Below the pieces are notes generated by a model that saw nothing but the letters and a program-made list of their open reading frames with translations, was not told the DNA's origin and did no database searches. A stretch of 55,353 bases of DNA from Deinococcus planocerae (GTDB lineage Bacteria; Deinococcota; Deinococci; Deinococcales; Deinococcaceae): positions 1 through 55,353 of the forward strand of contig NZ_PNOR01000030.1 in NCBI RefSeq assembly GCF_002869765.1. The letters run 5' to 3'. Both the position numbers and the translations under genes were made by a program. The first letter of the stretch is position 1. Each line of letters opens with the position of its first letter. Positions 20,479 to 28,674 of the stretch are shown here, in pieces.

Positions 20479-21731
20479 GCCAGCGCACCGACCCCGGGGC
20501 ATTCAAGCGCCGGGTCCTGATCGTGGTGGAGAACCTTCCCGTTCCCTTCGACCGCCGAGTCTGGATGGAGGCGACCGCCCTGCGCGACGCGGGCTACCTC
20601 GTCTCGGTGATCTGCCCGACGGGCAAGGGGTACGAGAAGCGCTTCGAGACCATCGAGGACATCGCGGTGTACCGCCACTCCCTGCCCCCCGAGAGCAACG
20701 CGGGCCTGGGCTTCGTGCGCGAGTACCTGGCCGCCCTGTGGCACGAGACTCGGCTGGCGTGGCGCGTGCGGCGCGAGCGCGGCTTCGACGTCATCCACGC
20801 CTGCAACCCGCCCGACCTGATCTTCCTGGTGGCGGCCCCCTTCAAGTTGCTCTACGGCACCCGCTTTATCTTCGACCAGCATGACGTGAACCCCGAGCTG
20901 TACATCACGAAGTTCGGGCGTCAGGACCTGCCCTACCGCGCCCTCGTGCTCGCCGAGCGGCTGACCTACCTGCTGGCCGACGCGGTGATCTCCACGAACG
21001 AGTCCTACCGCAAGATCGCCCTGACGCGCGGGCGCAAGCGGCCAGGGCAGGTGTTCGTGGTTCGCAGCGCCCCCAGCCTGGAGCGCTTCCGCCCCCGCCC
21101 GGGCGGCGAGCGGCACCGGGGCGGCTTCCGGTACCTCGTGGGCTACCTCGGCGTGATGGGGCCGCAGGAGGGGGTGGACTACCTCCTCCACGCCGTGCGC
21201 GAGATGGTGGACCGGGGCCGGCGCGACGTGAAGGTCATGCTCATCGGCGGCGGCTCCAGCCTCGCGGACCTCAAGGCTCTGGCCGGGCAGCTCGGGATCG
21301 GCGAGTACGTGGAGTTCACCGGGCGCATCCCGGACGACGAGCTTCTCGAACGCCTCACCGCCTGCGACGTGTGCGTGAACCCCGACCCCCTCAACCCCCT
21401 CAACGACGTGTCCTCGATGAACAAGATCGTGGAGTACATGTCGCTGGGCAAACCCATCGTGCAGTTCGACCTCAAGGAGGGCCGCGCCTCCGCCGGGGAC
21501 GCCTCGGTGTACGCGAGGCCCAACGACGCGCAGGCCCTCGCCGACGAGCTCCTCGCCCTCCTCGACGACCCGGAGCGCCGGGAGACGATGGGGGAGACCG
21601 GGTTGCGGCGGATGCGCGAGCAGCTCGCCTGGGAGCATCAGGTGCCTACCCTACGCGCGGCCTACGCGCGGGCCCTCGGCACCGGAACGCCTCTGCCCTT
21701 GGGACGGCTGGGCTCCGAAGCGGGGTCCTGA
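20475..21731 (+). CDS. glycosyltransferase family 4 (WbuB-like)
   Basis: A 418-residue GT-B enzyme. The GTG start at 20475 overlaps the AlgD-like stop (GTGA). N-terminal acceptor lobe: VENLPVPFDRRVWMEATALR (residues about 15-34), and the FDQHDVNPELY motif typical of WbuB-like GT4 enzymes. C-terminal donor lobe: YLGVMGPQEGVDYLL (about residue 220), then a NPDPLNPLNDVSSMNKIVEYM segment where the EX7E-type donor site lies, and GKPIVQFDL. It is the last gene of the plus-strand operon, and a strong terminator follows. It should add a sugar to the lipid-linked repeat unit in the cytoplasm; donor and acceptor are unknown. Confidence 0.93.
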   Translation: MSQRTDPGAFKRRVLIVVENLPVPFDRRVWMEATALRDAGYLVSVICPTGKGYEKRFETIEDIAVYRHSLPPESNAGLGFVREYLAALWHETRLAWRVRRERGFDVIHACNPPDLIFLVAAPFKLLYGTRFIFDQHDVNPELYITKFGRQDLPYRALVLAERLTYLLADAVISTNESYRKIALTRGRKRPGQVFVVRSAPSLERFRPRPGGERHRGGFRYLVGYLGVMGPQEGVDYLLHAVREMVDRGRRDVKVMLIGGGSSLADLKALAGQLGIGEYVEFTGRIPDDELLERLTACDVCVNPDPLNPLNDVSSMNKIVEYMSLGKPIVQFDLKEGRASAGDASVYARPNDAQALADELLALLDDPERRETMGETGLRRMREQLAWEHQVPTLRAAYARALGTGTPLPLGRLGSEAGS

Positions 21732-21744
21732 GGCCGAACAGAAG

Positions 21745-21779
21745 CGCCCACGCTCACTCCCTCGGGGCGAGCGTGGGCG
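21745..21779. terminator. bidirectional terminator hairpin
   Basis: Perfect 11-bp stem (CGCCCACGCTC at 21745-21755, GAGCGTGGGCG at 21769-21779) with a 13-base loop. It fills the 60-base gap between the convergent GT4 and regulator genes. No T-run, but position and strength fit termination in both directions. Confidence 0.8.
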
Positions 21780-21792
21780 GAGTCCGGGCGGA

Positions 21793-23115
21793 TCAGAGCG
21801 ACTCGCGCAGGATGAGTTCGGTGGGCAGGCCCGTGAAGCCGCCCTCGTTCTCGGGGTCCATCTGGTCGATGAGCTGCCCCGCGAAGTCGCTGAAGTCGTA
21901 AGCGATGGTGGTGAGGACCGGGTTGAGGTAGCGCATGATGGGTTCGAGGTTGTCGTGCCCCGCGAGCCCGAGGTGGTCACCCAGCCGCGGCCCGGAGCCG
22001 TCCACGGTGAGCTGCCACATGAGCTGCCGGATCGTCATGTCCGAGTAGCCGAGCAGCGCGACCCGCTGGCTTCCGCCCTTCTGAAGGCAGCGCACCTCTT
22101 CCGTCAATTCCTGAATGATGCCCTCCACCCCGAGCCGGGGACGACGTTCCAGGGCGCCCGGCGTCTCGGCCAGAACCGTGAGCAGGGTGGCGGCGGCGAA
22201 CATCTCCTGGCCGTGCAGGGCCTCGACCGCCCGCGCGAGGTCGAGGTCGGAGTGCAGCCACAGCCTCAGCCGCGGTTGCTGACGGCTGCTCGCCAGCGCG
22301 CGGGCCATGCCTTCCAGCCGGGCGCTCGCCGCCCAGCGGTGCTCGCTGTAGTAGCCCAGGTGGAGCACGTCGTAGCCCTGCTCCAGGGCGCGGTGGGTCA
22401 GCCGCTCATAGGCCTCCGTCCAGTCGGGCGCCACGCTGGGCAGCCGCTCGTGGTGACCGATCAAGACCGCCTGCCGCCCCGCCGCTCGCAGCGCCGCCGC
22501 CTGCTGATCGGTGCGCGGCCCCTCCCACAGCACCACCAGGCTGGTGATGCTCGACTGCGCGATGTCGGGCAGCAGCCGCTCCTGCGGAATGGGCGTGATC
22601 ACCGGATACAGGCCCCGCTCGGTCACGACTTCCGTGAGCGCCCGGATCATCGCCGCATGGTACGGGCTCGACAGTTGCGTCATCTCGGGGCAGATGGCCA
22701 CGATGGTGCTCTGCTGGGTGCGCCGCGCCTGCGCTACCGGGTCGGGCGTGTATCCCATCCGGGCCGCCTCCCGCTCGATGGCCTGCAACACCTCGGGCCG
22801 GACGAGGTGCCGCGCCTCGGGCCGGTACGCGCGGTTTACCGTCGCCACCGAGGTTCCGGCGGCCATCGCCACCCGGTCGCGCACCGTCACCGTGTAGCGC
22901 AGCTCGCTCGCACTCGCCGCCACCCGGTCTTGCACCTCGGGGAACACGTCGCCGCGCATGGCGAGCGCCGCCCGCACCTGTTCGGTCGTCAACCCGGCGT
23001 GGTGGGCGATGCGCTCCACGTCCCGATTGGAAATGGATTTCTTCAAACTGGCCCCCGCCGGTGCCTGACGCACCCCATTCGTGTGAGTTTCGGATACAGT
23101 GGGAGAGAACCTCAA
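21793..23115 (-). CDS. LacI-like regulator with two tandem HTH domains
   Basis: Up to 440 residues. The start is uncertain: TTG 23115, GTG 23073 or TTG 23046 (the last has GGCGGGGG nearby). Residues 27-75 read as a LacI-type headpiece (ISNRDVERIAHHAGLTTEQV, ending ASELRYT) but without the hinge helix. Residues 76-131 are a second, more standard headpiece (RVAMAAGTSVATVNRAY, ending AARMGYTPDPVAQARR). Residues about 140-435 form the sensor domain (IVAICPEMTQLSSPYHAAMI at its start, LAGHDNLEPI and LTTIAYDF late). The double headpiece is unusual for this family and may let one protomer read two half-sites. It lies between the two EPS operons, so control of polysaccharide genes is a fair guess; ligand unknown. 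Confidence 0.85.
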   Translation of the reverse strand: MRFSPTVSETHTNGVRQAPAGASLKKSISNRDVERIAHHAGLTTEQVRAALAMRGDVFPEVQDRVAASASELRYTVTVRDRVAMAAGTSVATVNRAYRPEARHLVRPEVLQAIEREAARMGYTPDPVAQARRTQQSTIVAICPEMTQLSSPYHAAMIRALTEVVTERGLYPVITPIPQERLLPDIAQSSITSLVVLWEGPRTDQQAAALRAAGRQAVLIGHHERLPSVAPDWTEAYERLTHRALEQGYDVLHLGYYSEHRWAASARLEGMARALASSRQQPRLRLWLHSDLDLARAVEALHGQEMFAAATLLTVLAETPGALERRPRLGVEGIIQELTEEVRCLQKGGSQRVALLGYSDMTIRQLMWQLTVDGSGPRLGDHLGLAGHDNLEPIMRYLNPVLTTIAYDFSDFAGQLIDQMDPENEGGFTGLPTELILRESL

Positions 23116-23200
23116 CCCATTCGGACGCCGCAGGACGGCGGTCGGTATCGTGTGGCTTCTGCCCCGTCAGAGGCACCGCAGCACAGGATTGAGCGTACTT

Positions 23201-23216
23201 CATTCCCGATGGAATG
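23201..23216. promoter_or_regulatory. inverted repeat upstream of the tandem-HTH regulator
   Basis: CATTCC-CGAT-GGAATG, 6-bp arms, in the AT-richer stretch between the CDP-sugar operon and the regulator gene. Possible operator or part of the promoter of the regulator; no protein is known to bind it. Confidence 0.4.
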
Positions 23217-23239
23217 TGAAATATGAAACTCTCACGACG

Positions 23240-23253
23240 CGTCAGGTCTGACG
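23240..23253. promoter_or_regulatory. 14-bp palindrome, candidate operator
   Basis: CGTCAG-GT-CTGACG, perfect arms of six with a two-base centre, adjoining GACGCGTC (23236-23243). It lies about 125-140 bases upstream of the regulator start, in a position suited to autoregulation. Size and symmetry suit a LacI-type site, but this is inference. Confidence 0.45.
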
Positions 23254-23348
23254 AGCTTAATCAGCTTTTATCTAGTCTTTATGAGGGCGTTTGACGAAGA
23301 CAAGGGAGTAGCAGGTCCTTCTCCACCCCCCTGTCTAATCTTCGATTC

Positions 23349-24650
23349 TCAACTGATCACGACTGGTGCGAATAGTCGGTCCTGCTCGGCGCGGAGCGCC
23401 ACGGCCAGCGAGCCCTGCGGCAACTCCACGTCGTCGTACGTGAGCACCTGATCCCGGGAGACGGCCCGGCGCAGACGGCAGCCCACGGCGAGGCCCATCG
23501 GCAGGAGACGTTGCGCGGCCACCACATCTGCGTTCTCACACTGACCATAGGTGTGGTAGCCGCCCAGGGCGTCGATCACCGTCCCGGCGGGCAGGTCGGT
23601 CTTCGCCGTGGCGATCACGTCCACGGTCGGGGCGCCGAGCGGCTGCAACACCGCGTCCCCGAACAGCACCACCCGCGCCGCCGAGAGGGGCACCTCGAAG
23701 TGGCAGAGGTGATAGGGCGTGTAAAAGGAGTAGAGCGGCCCTTCGCCCAGCTTGTAGAGGTTGAGATAGTGGCGCTGCTTGGGATCGTCGTGGGTGGCGA
23801 GCACGAACACGCCGGGGCCCGGCTTGCTGCCCACCGTGTAGTCCACCACCCCGCCCAGGCGCCGCAGCTCGTCCACGTCGTACATCTTCGTCAGCTCGTC
23901 CACGTGACCGGGGAACTCGGTGCCGCGCATTCCGCGCTTTTCCACCCGCATCCCGGTTCCGTTCGCCACGATGGCCTGTTCGAAGGAAATCTTGGTGCCG
24001 TCCGCGAAGCTCGTCACCATGTGGACGTTCTGGCCCCAGCGCTCGGCGAAGGCCTTTTGCGTCGTCGGCGTGCGGTAGGGGTCTTGCAGGCCCTTGATGT
24101 TCCCGCACACCAGCGGCGTCAGGCCGATGCTCTTCACGAAGCGGTAGAGGTTCGCCTGCACGCCCGGCTGGTCTCCGTCCGCCGCCGTCAGGATCACGCC
24201 CGCCGCGTCCGCCCGGCGCTTGAGGAGCGGCCCCACCGTCGCGTCGAGTTCGGCGTTCATCGTCACCATGTGCCGCCCGTGGGCGATGGCCTCCAGGGTC
24301 ACCTGCGCCCCGAACTCCACGTCGCCCGTCACGTCGATCACGCAGTCGACCTGCTCTGAGCGGCACAGCAGCAGCGCGTCCTGGGCTACGGCGGGCTGGC
24401 CGCGGCGAATCGCGTCTTCAAGCTGTTCCTGCGTCTCCACCCGCACGAAGTCGGTGCGTCCCGCCTCCGTGTATGCCCGCTCGGCGGCGGCCACATTGCG
24501 GTTGGAGACGGCGACGAGCTCCATCCCCGGCACCGAGTTGATGATCTGGTTGGCGACGCCCCGGCCCATGAACCCGGCGCCGATCATCGCCACCTTCACC
24601 GGGCGCCCCTCGGCCTCCCGGTGGCGCAGGGCGGTATCCACGATAATCAT
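23349..24650 (-). CDS. SAF-domain NAD(P)-dependent oxidoreductase
   Basis: A 433-residue protein, last in a five-gene minus-strand operon; ATG 24650 overlaps the preceding stop (ATGA). The Rossmann fold starts VKVAMIGAGFMGRGVANQI (residues 18-36), and DCVIDVTGDVEFG closes its NAD half. The middle holds a homoserine-dehydrogenase-like domain (TAADGDQPGVQANL, KGMRGTEFPGHVDE-like run near 230-250). The C-terminal ~70 residues look like a SAF (antifreeze/flagellar) domain (RAVSRDQVLTYDDVELPQGS). Such proteins recur in sugar-biosynthesis operons, where they are thought to reduce or dehydrogenate a keto-sugar, but none of the group is biochemically defined that I know of. Role here: a late step in making the CDP-linked sugar, by context only. 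Confidence 0.8.
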   Translation of the reverse strand: MIIVDTALRHREAEGRPVKVAMIGAGFMGRGVANQIINSVPGMELVAVSNRNVAAAERAYTEAGRTDFVRVETQEQLEDAIRRGQPAVAQDALLLCRSEQVDCVIDVTGDVEFGAQVTLEAIAHGRHMVTMNAELDATVGPLLKRRADAAGVILTAADGDQPGVQANLYRFVKSIGLTPLVCGNIKGLQDPYRTPTTQKAFAERWGQNVHMVTSFADGTKISFEQAIVANGTGMRVEKRGMRGTEFPGHVDELTKMYDVDELRRLGGVVDYTVGSKPGPGVFVLATHDDPKQRHYLNLYKLGEGPLYSFYTPYHLCHFEVPLSAARVVLFGDAVLQPLGAPTVDVIATAKTDLPAGTVIDALGGYHTYGQCENADVVAAQRLLPMGLAVGCRLRRAVSRDQVLTYDDVELPQGSLAVALRAEQDRLFAPVVIS

Positions 24651-25195
24651 GTTGTCACCCCTTCACGCTCAGAGAGCAGCGTCCACGCCTGGTCCTTCGC
24701 CGAGATTACCGTCACCGGCATCGGCCACTCGATGCCGAGCACAGGGTCGTCGTGGCGCAGCCCGCGCTCGTAGCCGGGGGTGTACGCCTCGCTCACCTGA
24801 TACACGACCTCCGCCCCGTCGGTGAGGGCCTGGTAGCCGTGGGCGAACATCTCGGGGACGTACAGCGCGCGGCGGTTCTCGGCGGTCAGCTCGACCGCGA
24901 TGTGCTGGAGGTAGGTGGGCGAGCCTTCCCGCAGGTCCACGATCACATCGAGGATCGCGCCCCGCGTGCAGCGCACGAGCTTCGTCTCGGCGGCGGGCGG
25001 AAGCTGGTAGTGCATCCCGCGCAGCGTGCCCGCCTTGTGGTTGTAGCTGAGGTTCGCCTGCACGACTTCCACCTTCAACCCGTGCGCCGCGAACTCGTCC
25101 TGCGAAAAGGTGCGCGCGAATCCCCCGCGCTTGTCCTCGCGGACCTCCAGGTCGATGATGAAGGCACCCTTCAACTTCGTCTCAGTGAAGATCAC
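24647..25195 (-). CDS. dTDP-4-dehydrorhamnose 3,5-epimerase-like cupin
   Basis: A 182-residue RmlC/RfbC-like protein. GTG 25195 overlaps the SDR stop (GTGA). It has the small-cupin layout: FIIDLEVREDKRGGFARTFS near the start, NLSYNHKAGTLRGMHYQ (residues about 53-69, with the His that serves as base in RmlC), then VRCTRGAILDVIVDLREGSP and YVPEMFAHGYQALTDGAEV. The landmarks of active 3,5-epimerases are therefore present. In this operon the glucose-1-phosphate is activated with CTP, so the substrate is more likely a CDP-linked 4-keto sugar than dTDP-4-keto-rhamnose. Single- versus double-position epimerisation cannot be told. Confidence 0.87.
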   Translation of the reverse strand: MIFTETKLKGAFIIDLEVREDKRGGFARTFSQDEFAAHGLKVEVVQANLSYNHKAGTLRGMHYQLPPAAETKLVRCTRGAILDVIVDLREGSPTYLQHIAVELTAENRRALYVPEMFAHGYQALTDGAEVVYQVSEAYTPGYERGLRHDDPVLGIEWPMPVTVISAKDQAWTLLSEREGVTT

Positions 25196-26256
25196 GCGCC
25201 CCTCCCTTCGAGGACGGGCTGGGGCACCGGGGTGGCCTTCCAGTAGAAGTCGTGGTCGATCTGCTCGGTGCGCAGCAGGTATTCGAGCTGCTTGAGCCGG
25301 GTGTAGCCGCGCGACTCGAAGTCGGAGGCCTGGAGGTCAATACGCTCGAAGAGGGCGGCGAGTTGCTGGGCGCCGCGCCGGGCGTCCCACGCACAACGGA
25401 AGTTCGGCAACGCCGCGTGAATCTTGTCGAAGTTCACCCGGTAGCTGCGGTTGTCCGCCCCGTTCTCGCCGAACGACAGCTTGCATCCGGGAAATGCCTC
25501 CGCCACGATCTCCGCAATCTCGCGCACCCGGTAGTTCTGCTGGGTGCTGCCCACGTTGAAGGCCTCGTTGTGGACGGCCTCGCGCGGGGCCTCCAGGACC
25601 TCGATGATCGCCTGCCCGATGTCGAGCGCGTGCACCAGGGGCCGCCAGGGCGTGCCGTCGGAGGTCATCCGGATTTCCCCCGTCGTGCGCGCCAGCCCGC
25701 TGAGGTTGTTGAGCACGATGTCGAAGCGCATCCGGGGCGAGGCGCCGAAGGCAGTGGCATTTCGCAGGTAGGTCGGCGTGAAGCTGTCGTCCGCCATCTC
25801 CCGCAGGTCGCGCTCGACGAGCACCTTGCACTCGGCATAGGCGGTCTGGGGGTTCACGTCCGAGGTCTCGTCCACGAAGTCCGCCCCGCCCACCCCGTAC
25901 ACGCTGCACGAGGACATGTAGACGAAGCGGGTGACCCCCGCCGCCTTGGCGAGCTTCGCCAGCCGGACCGAGCCCGCGTGGTTGATGTCGTAGGTGATGT
26001 TGGGCAACAGTTGCCCGAGGGGATCGTTCGACAGCTCGGCCATGTGGACGACGGCCTCCACACCCTCCAGGTCCTGGGCCGTGATCTGCCGCAGGTCCTT
26101 GCCCAGGGTCAGCGCGGTCGTGTCGGTCCCGTTGTAGAGCCAGCCCGCCTTGTAGTAGCCGGTGTCCACGGCGACGACCGTGTGACCGCGCCGCAGGAGT
26201 TCGGGGGCGAGCAGGGAGCCGAGGTAGCCCTCGGTGCCGGTGACGAGAATCTTCAT
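25192..26256 (-). CDS. SDR-family nucleotide-sugar epimerase/reductase
   Basis: A 354-residue extended short-chain dehydrogenase. ATG 26256 overlaps the oxidase stop (ATGA). NAD site: MKILVTGTEGYLGSLLAPEL (GxxGxxG). The catalytic Ser lies in VYMSSCSVYGVGG and the Tyr/Lys pair in TAYAECK. In 4,6-dehydratases the Ser/Thr is followed by an Asp-Glu pair (STDEVYG context); here that pair is Cys-Ser, which argues against dehydration and for an epimerase or 4-keto reductase. Other landmarks: LRNATAFGASPRMRFDIVLN and RPLVHALDIG. It sits in the CDP-sugar cassette next to RfbF, yet no RfbG-type dehydratase is present in the window. Specific activity unassigned. Confidence 0.87.
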   Translation of the reverse strand: MKILVTGTEGYLGSLLAPELLRRGHTVVAVDTGYYKAGWLYNGTDTTALTLGKDLRQITAQDLEGVEAVVHMAELSNDPLGQLLPNITYDINHAGSVRLAKLAKAAGVTRFVYMSSCSVYGVGGADFVDETSDVNPQTAYAECKVLVERDLREMADDSFTPTYLRNATAFGASPRMRFDIVLNNLSGLARTTGEIRMTSDGTPWRPLVHALDIGQAIIEVLEAPREAVHNEAFNVGSTQQNYRVREIAEIVAEAFPGCKLSFGENGADNRSYRVNFDKIHAALPNFRCAWDARRGAQQLAALFERIDLQASDFESRGYTRLKQLEYLLRTEQIDHDFYWKATPVPQPVLEGRGA

Positions 26257-27497
26257 GCGAGCACTCCTTCGGCGCCGAGCCCTTTGACGGGGACAGGCTT
26301 GAGGTGGGCGGGGGCCTGAACCCGCGCGGCGATGGTCTTCCCGATCTCCAGAGATGACGTGGCGGCGGGGGAGGGCGCGTTGCAGACGTGCAGGGCGGCG
26401 GGCGCGTCGATCAGCAGGAAGTCGTCCACCAGCTTCCCGTCGGGGGTGAGGGCCTGCGCGCGCACTCCGGCCTCGCTGGGGATGACGTCATTCTCCGTCA
26501 CCTCGGGGATGAGGGCCTGGAGGCTGCGCACGAAGGCGGGCTTGGAGAACGAGCGCCACATTTCCTTGGCCCCCTCGCCCACGTTCTTACGCGCGAGTTG
26601 CAAGAAGCCCGAGTAGCCGAGCGCGTCGCCGAGGTCGCGCAGGTCCACCTTCGTCTTGTGGTAGCCCTCGCGCGCGAAGGCGAGCACCGCGTTCGGCCCC
26701 GCATGGACCGAGCCGTCGATCATGCGGGTGAAGTGCACCCCCAGGAAGGGGAAGTCGGGGTTGGGCACCGGGTAGATCAGGTGCTTGACGAGATGCCGCT
26801 TCTCCGGGCGCAGCTCGTAGTACTCGCCCCGGAAGGGCACGATACGGCAGCCCGGGTCCGAGCCCGCCATCCGCGCGATTCGGTCGCTGTGCAGCCCCGC
26901 GCAGTTCACGAGGTAGTGGGTGGCGAAGGGCCCCGCGTTCGTCTCGATGCGGTAGCCGCGCTCGTCGCGGTGCAGGGCCTCCACCCGGGTGCCCAGCCGA
27001 ATCTTGCCGCCGCGCCCCTCCACCTCGCGGGCGAGGGCGAGGCAGACCTCGGTGTAGTCCACGATGCCCGTGCTGGCGACGTGCAGGCCCGCGAGCGCCT
27101 CGACGTGGGGCTCGATCTCCCGCACCTCCTCGGCGTTCAGGGAGCGCACGGGCAGCCCGTGTTCCCCGGCGCGCAGCCGCAGTTTCTCCAGGCCGGGCAG
27201 CTCCCCCTGGCGGGTCGCCACGATCACCTTGCCGCAGCGGTCGTAGGGGATGCCGTGCTCGTCGCAAAACTCGGGGATGCTGACGTTTCCGGCCTGACAC
27301 AGCCGCGCTTTGAGGCTGCCGGGCGCGTAGTAGATGCCGCTGTGGATCACGCCCGAGTTGCGCCCCGTCTGGTGGCGGGCGAGGGCCTCTTCTTTCTCCA
27401 GCACCAGGATCAGGGCGTCGGGGTAGCGCTGGCCCAGCGCATAGGCGGTGGCGAGGCCGACAATGCCCCCGCCGATGACCGCGAAGTCGTATCTCAC
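26253..27497 (-). CDS. lhgO: FAD-dependent oxidase, LhgO (L-2-hydroxyglutarate) family
   Basis: A 414-residue flavoprotein. GTG 27497 is chosen because it lies just four bases past the RfbF stop and opens with VRYDFAVIGGGIVGLATAYA, the FAD-binding GxGxxG motif. The HQTGRNSGVIHSGIYYAPGSLKA block (about residues 43-65) is the family hallmark, as are FPFLGVHFTRMIDGSVHAGPNAVLA and the closing NAPSPAATSSLEIG flavin-contact motif. True LhgO oxidises L-2-hydroxyglutarate to 2-oxoglutarate at the membrane. Inside a nucleotide-sugar operon two readings are open: scavenging of L-2-hydroxyglutarate made by side reactions, or oxidation of a hydroxyl on a sugar side chain. The symbol names the family, not a proven reaction. 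Confidence 0.87.
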   Translation of the reverse strand: MRYDFAVIGGGIVGLATAYALGQRYPDALILVLEKEEALARHQTGRNSGVIHSGIYYAPGSLKARLCQAGNVSIPEFCDEHGIPYDRCGKVIVATRQGELPGLEKLRLRAGEHGLPVRSLNAEEVREIEPHVEALAGLHVASTGIVDYTEVCLALAREVEGRGGKIRLGTRVEALHRDERGYRIETNAGPFATHYLVNCAGLHSDRIARMAGSDPGCRIVPFRGEYYELRPEKRHLVKHLIYPVPNPDFPFLGVHFTRMIDGSVHAGPNAVLAFAREGYHKTKVDLRDLGDALGYSGFLQLARKNVGEGAKEMWRSFSKPAFVRSLQALIPEVTENDVIPSEAGVRAQALTPDGKLVDDFLLIDAPAALHVCNAPSPAATSSLEIGKTIAARVQAPAHLKPVPVKGLGAEGVLA

Positions 27498-27501
27498 GCT
27501 C

Positions 27502-28272
27502 TCACCACGTCTTCCAGGGGGCCTTGCCCGCCTTCCAGAGGTCTTCGAGGTAGTGCTTGTCGCGCAACGTGTCCATCGGCTGCCAGAAGCCGGGGTGGCG
27601 GTAGGCGGCGAGCTGGCCGTCGTGGGCGAGGCCCTTGAGGGGTTCGGCCTCCCAGGTCGTCTGATCCCCGTCAATGTAGTCGATCACGCCGGGCTCGAGC
27701 ACGAAGAAGCCGCCGTTAATCCAGCCGCCGTCGCCGTCGGGCTTTTCCTGGAAGGCGGTGACGGTGCCGCCGTCCTCGATGTTCACGGCGCCGAAGCGGC
27801 CCGGGGGCTGCATCACCGTCATGGTGGCGAGCTTGCCGTGGCTGCGGTGAAACTCGATGGTCCCGCTGATGTCCACGTCCCCCACCCCGTCGCCGTAGGT
27901 AAAGCAAAAGCTCTCGTCGCCCAGGTAGTGCCGCACCCGCTTGAGGCGCCCGCCCGTCAGGGTGTCCTCGCCGGTGTCCACCAGCGTGACGCGCCAGGGC
28001 TCGGCCTGGTTGCACAGGTAGGTGGCGTTTTGGGTGCGCATGTCGAAGGTCACGTCGGACATGTGCAGGAAGTAGTTGGCGAAGTACTCCTTGATCATGT
28101 GCTGCTTGTAGCCGCACAGGATGATGAAGTCGTTGACCCCGTGGGCGGAGTAGATCTTCATGATGTGCCACAGCACGGGGCGGCCCCCGATCTCGACCAT
28201 CGGCTTGGGGCGGGTGGTGCTCTCTTCGCTGATGCGGGTGCCCAGGCCCCCGGCGAGGATGACGGCTTTCAT
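27502..28272 (-). CDS. rfbF: glucose-1-phosphate cytidylyltransferase
   Basis: A 256-residue nucleotidyltransferase. ATG 28272 is chosen since the protein then starts [20 protein letters not shown], exactly the RfbF N-terminus, with [20 protein letters not shown] following. Further near-identities: [46 protein letters not shown], and the C-terminal [16 protein letters not shown] and GKAPWKTW. It joins CTP and glucose-1-phosphate into CDP-glucose in the cytoplasm. It is the first full gene of the five-gene minus-strand operon and overlaps a tiny upstream reading frame by ATGA. CDP-glucose normally goes to a 4,6-dehydratase (RfbG), which is missing here. Confidence 0.95.
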   Translation of the reverse strand: MKAVILAGGLGTRISEESTTRPKPMVEIGGRPVLWHIMKIYSAHGVNDFIILCGYKQHMIKEYFANYFLHMSDVTFDMRTQNATYLCNQAEPWRVTLVDTGEDTLTGGRLKRVRHYLGDESFCFTYGDGVGDVDISGTIEFHRSHGKLATMTVMQPPGRFGAVNIEDGGTVTAFQEKPDGDGGWINGGFFVLEPGVIDYIDGDQTTWEAEPLKGLAHDGQLAAYRHPGFWQPMDTLRDKHYLEDLWKAGKAPWKTW

Positions 28273-28313
28273 GCGTGGCCCCCGGTCAGGCGGGCGGGTC
28301 GGGTGTGGGTCAT
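28269..28313 (-). CDS. 14-residue upstream reading frame coupled to rfbF
   Basis: ATG 28313 is preceded by AAAGGAG at nine bases, a stronger ribosome site than that of rfbF itself, and encodes [14 protein letters not shown]. Its stop overlaps the rfbF start (ATGA). This fits a leader peptide that loads ribosomes onto rfbF by termination-reinitiation. There is no homology to lean on; a mis-annotated early start or chance are alternatives. Confidence 0.45.
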   Translation of the reverse strand: MTHTRPARLTGGHA

Positions 28314-28674
28314 GGACAGGCTCTCCTTTGAACTCTCGTCGTGGCGGCAGAATGTGAGGGGGCTGTGACAGAGGCTGGCGCACAGTCGGGCCGGAGGTGC
28401 CGGCCTCCGGGAGAACGTGTGGGTCCGGTCTGCGCCGCTCATGGCCGCATCTTGCCGCACCCCGTTTCTGAGCAACGGCTGATCACTTGGCGGGCCTGAG
28501 CATGATGGGGAACGCCCCGCCAGGGGGAAGGAGTCTTCGTGCGCAGAGTCTGGAAGGCGCAGCGGTTCTCGCGCTCACCGCCCGGTCCCTCCCGCAGCGC
28601 CCCCGCCCAGAAGTCCGTGACCTCGCCGCATGACCCTTCCCACCCGCTCTCGCCGCCCAGGAGGACCAGCCCCC
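28314..28674. promoter_or_regulatory. divergent region, CDP-sugar operon / BY-kinase operon
   Basis: About 360 bases between divergent EPS operons, so at least two promoters should be here. I see no convincing -35/-10 pair. The ribosome site of the BY-kinase gene (CAGGAGG at about 28658-28664) is clear. No hairpin terminator and no other small gene were found. Confidence 0.4.
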
